This document shows, one piece after another, positions 46,916 through 55,127 of a stretch of DNA of 64,000 nucleotides (position 1 is its first letter; each line of letters opens with the position of its first letter). Below the pieces are notes generated by a model. It saw only the letters and a program-made list of their open reading frames with translations. It was not told the origin of the DNA and did not search any database. This DNA comes from CAYTAU01 sp964442075 (GTDB taxonomy: Bacteria > Bacteroidota > Bacteroidia > Bacteroidales > CAYTAU01). A program made the position numbers and the translations under genes. Location of the stretch: assembly GCA_964442075.1 (NCBI GenBank), contig CAYTWH010000018.1:5635-69634 (forward strand). The letters are read 5' to 3'.

Positions 46916-48685
46916 ATGACAAAAAAAATTCATGCACATTCTTTTCATATTCCTGTATTAGGAATAGGATATACTATTGATACTCCTACAAAAGTATCAC
47001 ATTACGGAATAAACTCTGTTATTCCGATAGGCGACCACAGGCTTATTGAAAAAATGAGAGAATTTCAATGCAAAAGAATGCAAATTCCTTTCAAACCTAT
47101 TGATGAAAACGTAGAAGACAGTAGAGCTAAAAGAATTACTGAATATCTTAACCTTATTAACGATATTGTTACAAAAAATTTTAACAATTTAAAAAAATCA
47201 ACTTTTGAGAAAGGAAGCGAAATAACTAAATATTTTGAAATGCTTCCCCAAACATCAATACTGAAAACAGAATATAATGACATGCTTCAATTAAACAGCG
47301 ATGAAGCAAAACAAGAAGCTCAACAAAAATTAAGAGAAAAGCTTATTCCAGGCTCAATTGATGTTAATATAATGACTAAACTTGACAGAGTAAACTATTC
47401 TCCTGATAAAAAAGCTCTGCCAATAGAATATAACGATGCTCATGCTGCACTTCGTGGATTTGCAAATAGTAATTTAAATTCAGCCATTGTTCTTTCTGCA
47501 GGATTACACCCAAGATTGTACAATTACATGTCCAATTTTGATGATTTTTTTCCTAACGAAAAAGGTGAACTTAAAAAGAAAATAACATTAAAAGTTAGTG
47601 ACTATCGTTCTGCTTTAATTCAAGGTAAATTTCTCGCTAAAAAAGGTCTTTGGGTATCAGAATACAGAATAGAATCAGGACTTAATTGTGGCGGACATGC
47701 TTTTATTACAAATGGTTCATTACTTGGTCCTGCAATGGAAGAATTTAAAGAGAATAAAGAACAATTAATATCATATAATTTTGAATTATTATTAGCTGCA
47801 TTAAAAAATGATAACAGAACGCTGATTAATGAACCACCACCTATTTCTGTTACAGTACAAGGTGGAGTTGGGACAAATGAAGAACATAATTTTTTAATAG
47901 ATCATTATAATATCGATTCAGTTGGTTGGGGAACTCCATTTCTACTAGTTCCTGAAGCAGTAAATATTGACCAGACAACAATGGATTTGCTTTGTAAAGC
48001 AGAAGAAAAGGATTTATACTTAAGTAATATTTCTCCAATTGGTGTACCTTTTAATACAGTAAAAGGAACTTCTGTTGATGATAACAGAAAAAGAGCAATT
48101 GAAGAAGATAAACCCGGTAGCCCTTGTCCAAAAAAACATCTTGTTTATAATACTGAATTTACTGAAAAACCTATTTGTCTTGCTTCACGACAATATCAAA
48201 AACTTAAAATTGAAGAACTTAAAAACAAAAGATTTGATATAGATAAATTTAAAAAAGAATATAATAAAATTGTTGAAAAAACATGTCTTTGTATTGGTTT
48301 AACAAACCCAGCATTTTTAGCATATGGTATTAGTAATGGAGCAAAAAATCAAGGTGTATCTGTATGCCCGGGACCAAACATGGCATATTTTTCTGAAATA
48401 GTTACATTAAAAGATATGATTGCTCATATATATGGAAAAATGAATTTGATAAAAAGAAACGACAGACCAAATATGTTTATTCTGGAATTATCAATGTATT
48501 ATGACCATTTTAAAAACAAATTAGCCGAAACTCTTACCCCACTTACAAAAAAGCAAACAGAACATTTTGTAAATGCTCAGGAAAAAATGATTGAAGGAAT
48601 TAACTATTACAAAAATATATTTTCGAATATCAATATTCAAAACGAATTAGATACTTTTAAGAAAAAGCTTAATAAGTTAATCTAA
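46916..48685 (+). CDS. Conserved protein of unknown function, possible FMN-binding TIM barrel
   Basis: A 589-residue soluble protein. The N-terminus (HAHSFHIPVLGIGYTIDTPT followed by KVSHYGINSVIPIGD) and the later segment ISVTVQGGVGTNEEHNFLID with SVGWGTPFLLVPEAV resemble the substrate and flavin phosphate loops of nitronate monooxygenase and glutamate-synthase-like FMN barrels. A cysteine-containing motif SGLNCGGHAFITNGSLLGP lies between them, and Cys residues near the C-terminus (KTCLCIGLTNP, SVCPGP) could be catalytic or bind a cluster. No exact family is recognised. It follows the perfect palindrome after 65 nt and is probably a single-gene unit. Confidence 0.6.
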   Translation: MTKKIHAHSFHIPVLGIGYTIDTPTKVSHYGINSVIPIGDHRLIEKMREFQCKRMQIPFKPIDENVEDSRAKRITEYLNLINDIVTKNFNNLKKSTFEKGSEITKYFEMLPQTSILKTEYNDMLQLNSDEAKQEAQQKLREKLIPGSIDVNIMTKLDRVNYSPDKKALPIEYNDAHAALRGFANSNLNSAIVLSAGLHPRLYNYMSNFDDFFPNEKGELKKKITLKVSDYRSALIQGKFLAKKGLWVSEYRIESGLNCGGHAFITNGSLLGPAMEEFKENKEQLISYNFELLLAALKNDNRTLINEPPPISVTVQGGVGTNEEHNFLIDHYNIDSVGWGTPFLLVPEAVNIDQTTMDLLCKAEEKDLYLSNISPIGVPFNTVKGTSVDDNRKRAIEEDKPGSPCPKKHLVYNTEFTEKPICLASRQYQKLKIEELKNKRFDIDKFKKEYNKIVEKTCLCIGLTNPAFLAYGISNGAKNQGVSVCPGPNMAYFSEIVTLKDMIAHIYGKMNLIKRNDRPNMFILELSMYYDHFKNKLAETLTPLTKKQTEHFVNAQEKMIEGINYYKNIFSNINIQNELDTFKKKLNKLI

Positions 48686-48829
48686 AATAAAATACCTTTC
48701 AATAATAATCTACCAACATCTTTTTATACTAATTCTTATTTTAGATAATCTTTAATTTTTTTTAACATTTTAGATATTGAGTGTTTTATAAAAAACACTA
48801 TCTTTATCTCAAATCAAAAATTAAAAATT

Positions 48830-50707
48830 ATGAAATTCCCATCTGTTAAAACCTTGTTGCAAACCATAGGCAATACTTTTTTACGTTTCCCATTAGCTAT
48901 TATTGTTTCAATATTCGGCGCAATTATAGCTGTGTATCTGTTAGAATTGGATTATTTAGAGAAAGAGCAATCGGAATTCTTTACAAAATTATTGTTAACA
49001 AGCATATTGGGATTAGGCTTATTTATCTTATCAGCACTATTAATAAAACGTAGAACAAAATCCATAAGCTCAAAAATAATATCGGGTGTTATTGGCCTTG
49101 CATTGCTTGCGGCTTATTATTTTACCCTACCAGAAAAAATGACTGAACTTCATTTTTACAAATTCTTTTTATTCTTTTTGGCAATTCACTGTTTTATTTC
49201 TTTTGCCCCGTTTTTAAAAAAGGGTGAAACAAACGGCTTCTGGCAATTTAATAAATCATTATTTATTAGAATTCTTACTTCTGCTTTATATAGTGCAGTT
49301 TTGTATGCAGGATTAGCCTTAGCAATGCTTGCTGTAGAAAATCTTTTTGAAGTAAGCGTAAAAGGAGAAAGATACGGGCAATTGTGGATAATTATTGTAG
49401 GAATTTTTAATACATGGTTTTTTATTTCAGGGATACCGGAAAATTTTAATGAGCTTGAAGAAAACAAAAAATATCCTAAAGGATTAAAAGTATTTACACA
49501 GTGGATATTATTACCATTGGTATTATTATACTTTATTATACTATACGTTTACTCAGGTAAAATTATAGTATTTAGCAATTGGCCATCAGGATGGGTTGCA
49601 TATATGGTATTAGGATTTTCAATAATTGGGATTTTCTCACTATTATTAGTTTATCCTGTTAAAGACGAACAAAAAAACAAATGGATAAGGATATTTACAA
49701 GATTTTTTTACTGGGCATTAATCCCATTAATAATACTTTTATTTATTGCTATCTGGAAAAGAATAGGCGAATACGGCATTACGGAAAACAGATATTTTGT
49801 ATTCGTACTGGCAATATGGCTTATAGGAATTACATTATATCAGATATTTACTAAATATAAAAACATAAAGATAATACCCATATCACTGGGTTTAATTGCA
49901 TTATTATCATCGTTTGGACCATGGAGTGCTTTTGATATTTCTAAAAAAAGTCAATATAATCGCCTTATAAGTATTTTAGAAAAGCACGAAATATTAGTTG
50001 ACGGAAAAGTAAGCAAACTTAAAAAAGAAATTTCTTTTGAAGATAGAAAAGACATTAGTTCAACTACAGAATATCTTGTAGATATGCATGGTTATGAAAT
50101 GTTCAAACCATTTTTTAAGCAAAATTTAGATAGTATTTTAGTAGACTCATTATACCAACACAAACCAACAGTATTATTGAAAATAATGGGAATAGAATAT
50201 ATTAACAGGTGGACAACTGACAATTATTACAATGATAATTTCTATTTTTCTGCTAATAGCTATTCTAATAATATTACAAATATTTCGGGCTACAATTATC
50301 TGTTAGATTACAATAATTACTTTTATAATTATGATAATAACGATACAATATATCATACTAAATTCAAATTAGACAGTAATAATTTAACAATTCATTTTGA
50401 TACTACATCAAATACTCTAAGTTTTAATATTAACGATGCTAATGGACCTAAACTAAATATTGAAGAAATTGTAGAAAAACTTAAAAAAGAATATTCGCAA
50501 GATAATGGATATAATATCAAACAAAACGACATGACATTTTTTATTAAAAACGAAGATATTGAAGTAAAAATTAACATGCTTAGGTTAAATGGGAATACGC
50601 TAAATGAAAAAATGAATATAACAGATATTGCTGCCAAAATATTTATAAAACTAAAAATGCCTGAGCAAATAATTTATAACGAGGGCGCTTTAATAATTAA
50701 TATTTAG
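48830..50707 (+). CDS. DUF4153 membrane protein
   Basis: A 625-residue protein with about 11-12 helices in the first about 380 residues and a soluble C-terminal domain (about 380-625) rich in Asn, Asp and Tyr. Family marks are RFPLAIIVSIFGAIIAVYLL and LLTSILGLGLFI at the N-terminus, GYFLxLP-like residues in AAYYFTLPEKMTEL, and VLYAGLALAMLAVENLFEV. DUF4153 proteins are common in Bacteroidota and Firmicutes; the role is unknown. It is a single-gene unit with hairpins after the stop. Confidence 0.8.
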   Translation: MKFPSVKTLLQTIGNTFLRFPLAIIVSIFGAIIAVYLLELDYLEKEQSEFFTKLLLTSILGLGLFILSALLIKRRTKSISSKIISGVIGLALLAAYYFTLPEKMTELHFYKFFLFFLAIHCFISFAPFLKKGETNGFWQFNKSLFIRILTSALYSAVLYAGLALAMLAVENLFEVSVKGERYGQLWIIIVGIFNTWFFISGIPENFNELEENKKYPKGLKVFTQWILLPLVLLYFIILYVYSGKIIVFSNWPSGWVAYMVLGFSIIGIFSLLLVYPVKDEQKNKWIRIFTRFFYWALIPLIILLFIAIWKRIGEYGITENRYFVFVLAIWLIGITLYQIFTKYKNIKIIPISLGLIALLSSFGPWSAFDISKKSQYNRLISILEKHEILVDGKVSKLKKEISFEDRKDISSTTEYLVDMHGYEMFKPFFKQNLDSILVDSLYQHKPTVLLKIMGIEYINRWTTDNYYNDNFYFSANSYSNNITNISGYNYLLDYNNYFYNYDNNDTIYHTKFKLDSNNLTIHFDTTSNTLSFNINDANGPKLNIEEIVEKLKKEYSQDNGYNIKQNDMTFFIKNEDIEVKINMLRLNGNTLNEKMNITDIAAKIFIKLKMPEQIIYNEGALIINI

Positions 50708-50733
50708 CTATTGTTTTAATCTCTTTTTAATAC

Positions 50734-50774
50734 CCGTGAAAACGGTTATCCTTTATGGATAGGGTTCCTTTTTT
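50734..50774 (+). terminator. Two hairpins and a T-run after the DUF4153 gene
   Basis: CCGT/ACGG (50734-50745) and TATCC/GGATA (50747-50761) hairpins are followed by TTTTTT at 50769-50774. They are likely to end the DUF4153 transcript. Confidence 0.45.
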
Positions 50775-50783
50775 AGTTCAAAA

Positions 50784-50804
50784 CCACCAGATACAATCTG
50801 GCGG
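50784..50804 (-). terminator. Hairpin downstream of the patatin gene
   Basis: On the minus strand CCGCCAGAT / ATCTGGTGG form a 9-bp stem with one G-U pair and a 3-nt loop, followed by TTTTG. It lies 33 nt past the patatin stop. Confidence 0.45.
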
Positions 50805-50836
50805 CAGCGGTGATTACAAATTCGCGCCATTGGGCT

Positions 50837-51715
50837 TTATGAATTCTCAAGATATTTGCCTAATGATTTTTTTGTTGTTTGAACTCCAAATTTTATTATT
50901 TCTTTTGATTTATAAAATTCATATGTTCCAAAAGATTTTTTTGGAATTTCAATAAGGATATCAGGATTAAATTTTTCCAATGTTAATTGAGATACCTTTT
51001 GCATCATTAAACTAGTTGTATTACTTAATAAATTATAAAACCCTAATTTATCTTTATCATTACTGGGTATAATATTATTAATACTATTTTGTATCCTAGA
51101 AATATATTTATTATGCTTTATTTCCAATTTTGGAGATATATTTTTATCTGGTAATTTTATATATTCTTTATCTGAACTTGCATTTACAACAACAAGAATA
51201 TCATTGTCATTTCGTTTTACTTTGTCAATAGGTATTGGATTAAGAACCCCTCCATCAACTAATTTTAAACCATTTTTTTCAAAAGGCATAAAAACAGAAG
51301 GAATAGAAATAGATGCTCTTATTGCATCATATAAACTTCCTCGTTTAAAGACAATCTCTTTACCATTAATAATATCAGTTGCAACACAAGTAAATGAAAT
51401 TAATAGGTCTTCAATTTTTCTATCAGGAACTTTGTTTTTCATTGCTTTAAGAACTTTATTCCCTTTAATAATTCCATTTAAACTAAGTGTGAAGTCAACA
51501 AGTTTAAAAACATCATGTTTACTTAAAGAACGCATCCAATTTTCAAATATTTTCAGTTCACCTGAAGCATGCATTCCTCCAACTAATGCGCCCATTGAAG
51601 TTCCTGAAATTGATGTTATTTTATAACCTTGCTTTATTAATTCATTTATTACTCCAATATGTGCTACTCCTCTTGCCCCACCACTTCCTAACACCAATGC
51701 TACATTTTTTTTCAT
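50837..51715 (-). CDS. Patatin-like phospholipase
   Basis: A 292-residue lipolytic acyl hydrolase. The oxyanion hole is GSGGARG (10-16), the nucleophile Ser40 lies in GTSMGA, and the catalytic dyad is completed by Asp154 in LVDGGVLNP. There is no signal peptide or membrane helix, so it acts in the cytoplasm or on the inner membrane face. Patatins release fatty acids from membrane lipids; the substrate here is unknown. It is the downstream neighbour of the exported 51844-52956 gene, separated by a 128-nt hairpin-rich spacer. Confidence 0.9.
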   Translation of the reverse strand: MKKNVALVLGSGGARGVAHIGVINELIKQGYKITSISGTSMGALVGGMHASGELKIFENWMRSLSKHDVFKLVDFTLSLNGIIKGNKVLKAMKNKVPDRKIEDLLISFTCVATDIINGKEIVFKRGSLYDAIRASISIPSVFMPFEKNGLKLVDGGVLNPIPIDKVKRNDNDILVVVNASSDKEYIKLPDKNISPKLEIKHNKYISRIQNSINNIIPSNDKDKLGFYNLLSNTTSLMMQKVSQLTLEKFNPDILIEIPKKSFGTYEFYKSKEIIKFGVQTTKKSLGKYLENS

Positions 51716-51755
51716 TCAATATTTATTTTTAAAACCTAAATCATTACTCCTATTT

Positions 51756-51833
51756 CCTCACCACACGAAAGGATTCGTGCGGTAGCGGAGTATCCAGTTA
51801 TGGATATGAGCTATAAGCTCACACCAGCAGAGG
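51756..51833. other. Three-hairpin cloverleaf-like structure
   Basis: CACGAA/TTCGTG (51764-51779), TATCC/GGATA (51791-51806) and TGAGCT/AGCTCA (51807-51821) are stacked between short outer ends CCTC (51756) and GAGG (51830). It lacks the GTTC-type T-loop of tRNAs. It may be a REP-like element, a transcript end or a small RNA. Confidence 0.5.
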
Positions 51834-51843
51834 CATTTAATTA

Positions 51844-52956
51844 TTATTCTTTCCAGCTATAATTCTCCTGCATAATTTTCAAGGCTTTTTTTAATGCCCA
51901 AGACGGACTTGTAGTTGCCGTTTTTTCTAGTTTCGATTTGTTATTGCTATAATAAACATTTAATGTTTTTAAATCTTTTAAAACATAATAATACATTGTA
52001 ACTGTCTGGGTTTTGGATGTTGTTTTTCCATCTCCTGATTTAGTTGAAGTTTTTTTAGCTAAATAATCTTTGGGTACTAATGCATATTTATACCCTTTTT
52101 TTAAATATTCGCCATAATCAATAACTGATATTAATTTAAATTTATGAGGGTAAAATTTTTCTAGTTGTTTTAATGAGTGATTATAATACATCCCATCCAC
52201 TCTATCGGGAGATACAACTAAAATTTCATTTGCTTTAAGCTCAGTCTCATCAGGAAATTTTTCTAATGCTTCATTTTCTTTCAGCATTTTATCGGTCAAT
52301 TCTTTATTGACCTCAGCATCTTTAAAATATTCATCACTTATTTCCATTGTTTTTATGAAATATGATTCGGGTTTTTCATCAATTGCCGATTTTACTTCTT
52401 TCATAGCTGTTGCCACAGATAAGCCAATTTTTGCAACCATAAAAAAATCTTTTACATCTTGTGAAGCAATTTTACCTAGCGTAAATCCTATAGGTTTGAT
52501 ATTATCTGCTGTTAATTTATTTTTTGCGTAAGCTTTTTCTGCTTTTTTCCAATCTTGACATGCTATAGTAACTAGAAAGCCTGGTTGATAAACCATGTAT
52601 TGATCACTAAGTTTTTTCATAGCTTCTGCATCTTTTGTGTCTGCTTGACTAAAATTAATAAATGCTGCAGGATGCATTCCTATCTTTTCAAATTCTTCTT
52701 TTATAATATATGAAATTTCTGTAAACAAACCATCACTCAAACTTTCACACTGGTCTGGAGATATACGCTCAATTTTTGAACCCCCAACAGTTTCAAGAAA
52801 AGTTATCTGTCTTGAGGTTCCATAATCATAAGTAGAAACAATATTAACTACGAAATTACTATTCTCGGCTAAGACAAAATTTGGTATTTCATTTTGACCA
52901 TAAGAAAAACTTAAAATACTAGTTATAACAATTGTTAAACAAAATAATTTTTTCAT
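51844..52956 (-). CDS. Exported protein of unknown function
   Basis: A 370-residue protein with signal peptide (about 1-20, ending SFSYGQ). The mature chain starts NEIPNFVLAENSNFVVNIVS and includes ITFLETVGGSKIERISPDQC, a helical lysine/glutamate-rich middle, and a later segment YYNHSLKQLEKFYPHKFKLI. No membrane helices, repeats or known domains are recognised. The two halves might repeat an alpha/beta pattern, but I cannot prove that by eye. The gene is transcribed towards patatin, with hairpins between them. Confidence 0.6.
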   Translation of the reverse strand: MKKLFCLTIVITSILSFSYGQNEIPNFVLAENSNFVVNIVSTYDYGTSRQITFLETVGGSKIERISPDQCESLSDGLFTEISYIIKEEFEKIGMHPAAFINFSQADTKDAEAMKKLSDQYMVYQPGFLVTIACQDWKKAEKAYAKNKLTADNIKPIGFTLGKIASQDVKDFFMVAKIGLSVATAMKEVKSAIDEKPESYFIKTMEISDEYFKDAEVNKELTDKMLKENEALEKFPDETELKANEILVVSPDRVDGMYYNHSLKQLEKFYPHKFKLISVIDYGEYLKKGYKYALVPKDYLAKKTSTKSGDGKTTSKTQTVTMYYYVLKDLKTLNVYYSNNKSKLEKTATTSPSWALKKALKIMQENYSWKE

Positions 52957-53094
52957 AAAATAAAATTTTAAAAATTAATAAATAAAAATATAAGTCGTGA
53001 AAAAACCCCAATACCGCAAGTTTCCGAACTTATGGTCTTAGCATTTTCCATTAATCACAGGTCTTTATTATAAAAATCATTCCCCAAATATAAC

Positions 53095-53129
53095 AAAAAA
53101 AAAGAGAGAGCAAAAAAACTCCCTCCTTT
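53095..53129 (-). terminator. Terminator after the remnant gene (copy 1)
   Basis: On the minus strand GAGGGAG (53125-53119) pairs with CTCTCTC (53110-53104) around TTTTTTTG, and a run of nine T follows. A nearly identical terminator ends gldG at 55025-55056. Confidence 0.7.
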
Positions 53130-53175
53130 TAATTTTAGTCATTTTATATTTTAGCTCATTTTAGGCATTTTTTTT

Positions 53176-53469
53176 CTAAACCGTTACAATATGCACAGCA
53201 CTTTGTATACCAATTTCCTGGTCATCAATCAAGGCACGCACCATATACTGAAATGTGGCATGTGTATCCATATCTTTGGTATCAATATAAGGGCTGTGAG
53301 TATCGCGGGCTAAAAATGTCCATTCGTCGTCGGTTTTATCAAGTCGGCGGAAAATATGTACACCATCGGTAAGGCTTTTGGTATAAGAAATTTCTACACC
53401 AAAAATATCTGCCAAATCTTGCAGTATTTTTATCTCTTCCTCATTAATACCATAATGATTTATATTTAA
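53176..53469 (-). pseudogene. C-terminal remnant of an unknown protein (fibronectin-type-III-like end)
   Basis: The frame is open from 53469 (after a TAA at 53472) to a stop at 53176, about 97 codons, but it has no ATG; the only late start is TTG at 53415. It reads NHYGINEEEIKILQDLADIF, then TKSLTDGVHIFRRLD, EWTFLARDTHSPYIDTKD and DDQEIGIQSAVHIVTV. The second part looks like a small fibronectin type III-like beta-domain. Similar endings close longer (about 200-residue) unknown Bacteroidota proteins, so the N-terminal part seems lost. The 21-bp array begins about 40 nt upstream, where the missing part would be expected. Confidence 0.6.
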
Positions 53470-53512
53470 TTAATATTGAGATACTTATTGATTTGTTGTT
53501 GCCCAAAAAATG

Positions 53513-53740
53513 ACTTTTCGGGCACGAATAATAATTTTTCGGGCACCAAATATGACTTTTCGGCACCGTTCACTACCCTATCGGGCACGGGAGAAGAGCC
53601 AAGGGGCACCATAGAAGAGCCAAGGGGCACGGTAGAAGAGCCAAGGGGCACGATAGAAGAGCCAAGGGGCACGAGAGAAGAGCCAAGGGGCACGGGAGAA
53701 GAGCCAAGGGGCACGATAGAAGAGCCAACGGACACGGTAA
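53513..53740. repeat. 21-bp tandem repeat array, about 11 units
   Basis: GGCAC recurs at 53521, 53542, 53562, 53584, 53605, 53626, 53647, 53668, 53689 and 53710, and as GACAC at 53731. The first four units are degenerate (TTTTCGGGCAC); the rest are near-identical GAGCCAAGGGGCACG units with a variable AT/GG/GT/AG dinucleotide. Seven-residue repeats result in open frames on both strands (EEPRGTI, VPLGSSI) but are not credible genes. Between 53741 and 54010 I see nothing else. Confidence 0.85.
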
Positions 53741-54010
53741 GGGGCCTATCGGTACCGAATAATAAGTTTTTGGGCTGTTTGTTGGATTGCGGCAGTATGC
53801 CGAAAAATATTTTTCAGATTATAAAGCCCCCCTTACAACGTCAGGGGTTTGCGAGCTTTGTGGGTTTTGCAGTATAATGTTATTGTGTTTCACCTTGTAA
53901 AAGTATAAAAAATATTTTAATGTTGCAATGGTTTCAATGATAAAATGATAGAATGATAATGAATGACTATTGAATGACCCGCTCTAGCAGGTGTTTTTTA
54001 GCCTGTCCGA

Positions 54011-55020
54011 TAACGTTTAGCTAAACTGCGTTTTAATGCTTTTTATTTATTTGTTAACCACAGTTTTTATTGATTAATTTCTTTTAAACTTGATATTAAT
54101 GATTTGTAACCTGTAAACATAAATATTAATGCTAAAAGATGAAAACTTAAACTATACCAATCTTTAAAGAATAAAGAAAGTAGACCATCTAAACCATAAA
54201 TGAGTAAGCCAATTAAATATACTTTTTTATTATGCTTCTTACTCTTAAGTCCAAACCATATAAAAAGACAAGAAATGATAATACTTAGAATAACACTAAT
54301 GAGCATTAAATCTAGCTTCGTTGCATCATTTATGCCTAAAGCTATGCCAATAAATACAGAATTGATATTAAGACCAGTTATTAAGGGTATATCTTGATTT
54401 AATAAATAGGCGACTAGATTTATTATTGATAAAATACCAACCCATAGGAACCAAGAAGCTCCAATTTGTATTGATTTTTGTTGTCCAGTTTTGCCGTTTT
54501 GTTGATCCGAAGTTTTTTTATCTTTTTGCAATGATTTAACTAGATCAGCTGTTGGCTTTAAATCTCTTTCTGTAGCAATTTTGTTCGCAATCCTTACTTC
54601 AAGATTTGTCCAATTAGACTGATTTACAACAACATCAATAATATCTTCGTTTGAGAAAGTATAAAGGTAATGGTCAGTGTTTTTCTCAAACTCCTCATCA
54701 TCTTTTGCTTGACACAACTTATCAACTTTTGCAATATCTATATTTTGGATTTTTATTATCACATAGTCATCCATTGAATTATCAACTAATCTAAATTGCA
54801 GGGCAGGCTCTTCAATTTCATGTAGAATTTCATGTTTCTTTAATAAAAAAATTAAATCTTTTGCATCAAGTTTGTCAGAGAATTTTTGATATTCAATAAA
54901 TTCGTTCATTTTATTTCTAATTGTGGTTAACTATTAGATAAAAAGCATTAGTGCCTGTTATCTACCTTATAGCTACAATTTGTTAATTTTGTTAAATTAC
55001 TTATAATCTTTAACAAATAT
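54011..55020. mobile_element. Cassette-like element 2: single gene between matched inverted repeats
   Basis: Left: TAACGTTTAGCTAAAC (54011-54026), then TGCGTTTTAATG; the arm AATGCTTTTTAT (54035-54046) and the arm GTTAACCAC (54053-54061). Right: the complementary arms GTGGTTAAC (54923-54931) and ATAAAAAGCATT (54938-54949), then TTATAGCTAC (54967-54976) and TTTGTTAATTTTGTTAAAT (54979-54997). Distances match element 1 (arm to TTATAGCTAC is 44 nt in both). The inner arms differ from element 1 but stay complementary to each other. Confidence 0.55.
54067..54909 (-). CDS. Membrane protein of unknown function with N-terminal DUF2007-like domain
   Basis: A 280-residue protein in two parts. Residues about 1-75 (YQKFSDKLDAKDLIFLLKKH, VIIKIQNIDIAKVDKL) resemble the DUF2007 putative signalling domain. 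After a charged Gln/Lys-rich linker (about 130-150) come about four membrane helices (155-175, 185-220, 225-245 and 250-275). It may sense something in the cytoplasm and signal to the membrane, but this is a guess. It is the only gene of cassette-like element 2, and its start and stop both lie close to the inner repeat arms. Confidence 0.6.
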   Translation of the reverse strand: MNEFIEYQKFSDKLDAKDLIFLLKKHEILHEIEEPALQFRLVDNSMDDYVIIKIQNIDIAKVDKLCQAKDDEEFEKNTDHYLYTFSNEDIIDVVVNQSNWTNLEVRIANKIATERDLKPTADLVKSLQKDKKTSDQQNGKTGQQKSIQIGASWFLWVGILSIINLVAYLLNQDIPLITGLNINSVFIGIALGINDATKLDLMLISVILSIIISCLFIWFGLKSKKHNKKVYLIGLLIYGLDGLLSLFFKDWYSLSFHLLALIFMFTGYKSLISSLKEINQ

Positions 55021-55024
55021 AGAC

Positions 55025-55056
55025 AAAAAAAAGGAGAGCAAAAAAACTCCCTCCTT
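55025..55056 (-). terminator. Terminator of the gldF-gldG operon (copy 2)
   Basis: On the minus strand GGAGGGAG pairs with CTCTCC around TTTTTTTG, followed by eight T. The sequence from the A-run to TTAATTTTAG is almost the same as copy 1 at 53095-53129. It lies 72 nt after the gldG stop. Confidence 0.7.
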
Positions 55057-55127
55057 CTTAATTTTAGATTTAAAAATTTACTATTTTAAATTTTAAGTAT
55101 TTTAGGCACTTTAAATTTTAGTCATTT

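Noticed and set aside
50755..50955. Small plus-strand frame after DUF4153
   Set aside because: It overlaps the hairpins and the antisense of the patatin gene and lacks any protein-like feature.
51756..51833. tRNA gene
   Set aside because: The cloverleaf outline lacks the GTTCRA T-loop, a proper acceptor stem of seven pairs and a usual anticodon arm.
53466..53877. Frames with EEPRGTI and VPLGSSI repeats
   Set aside because: Explained by the 21-bp tandem array; both strands are open equally, and no signal peptide or domain is present.
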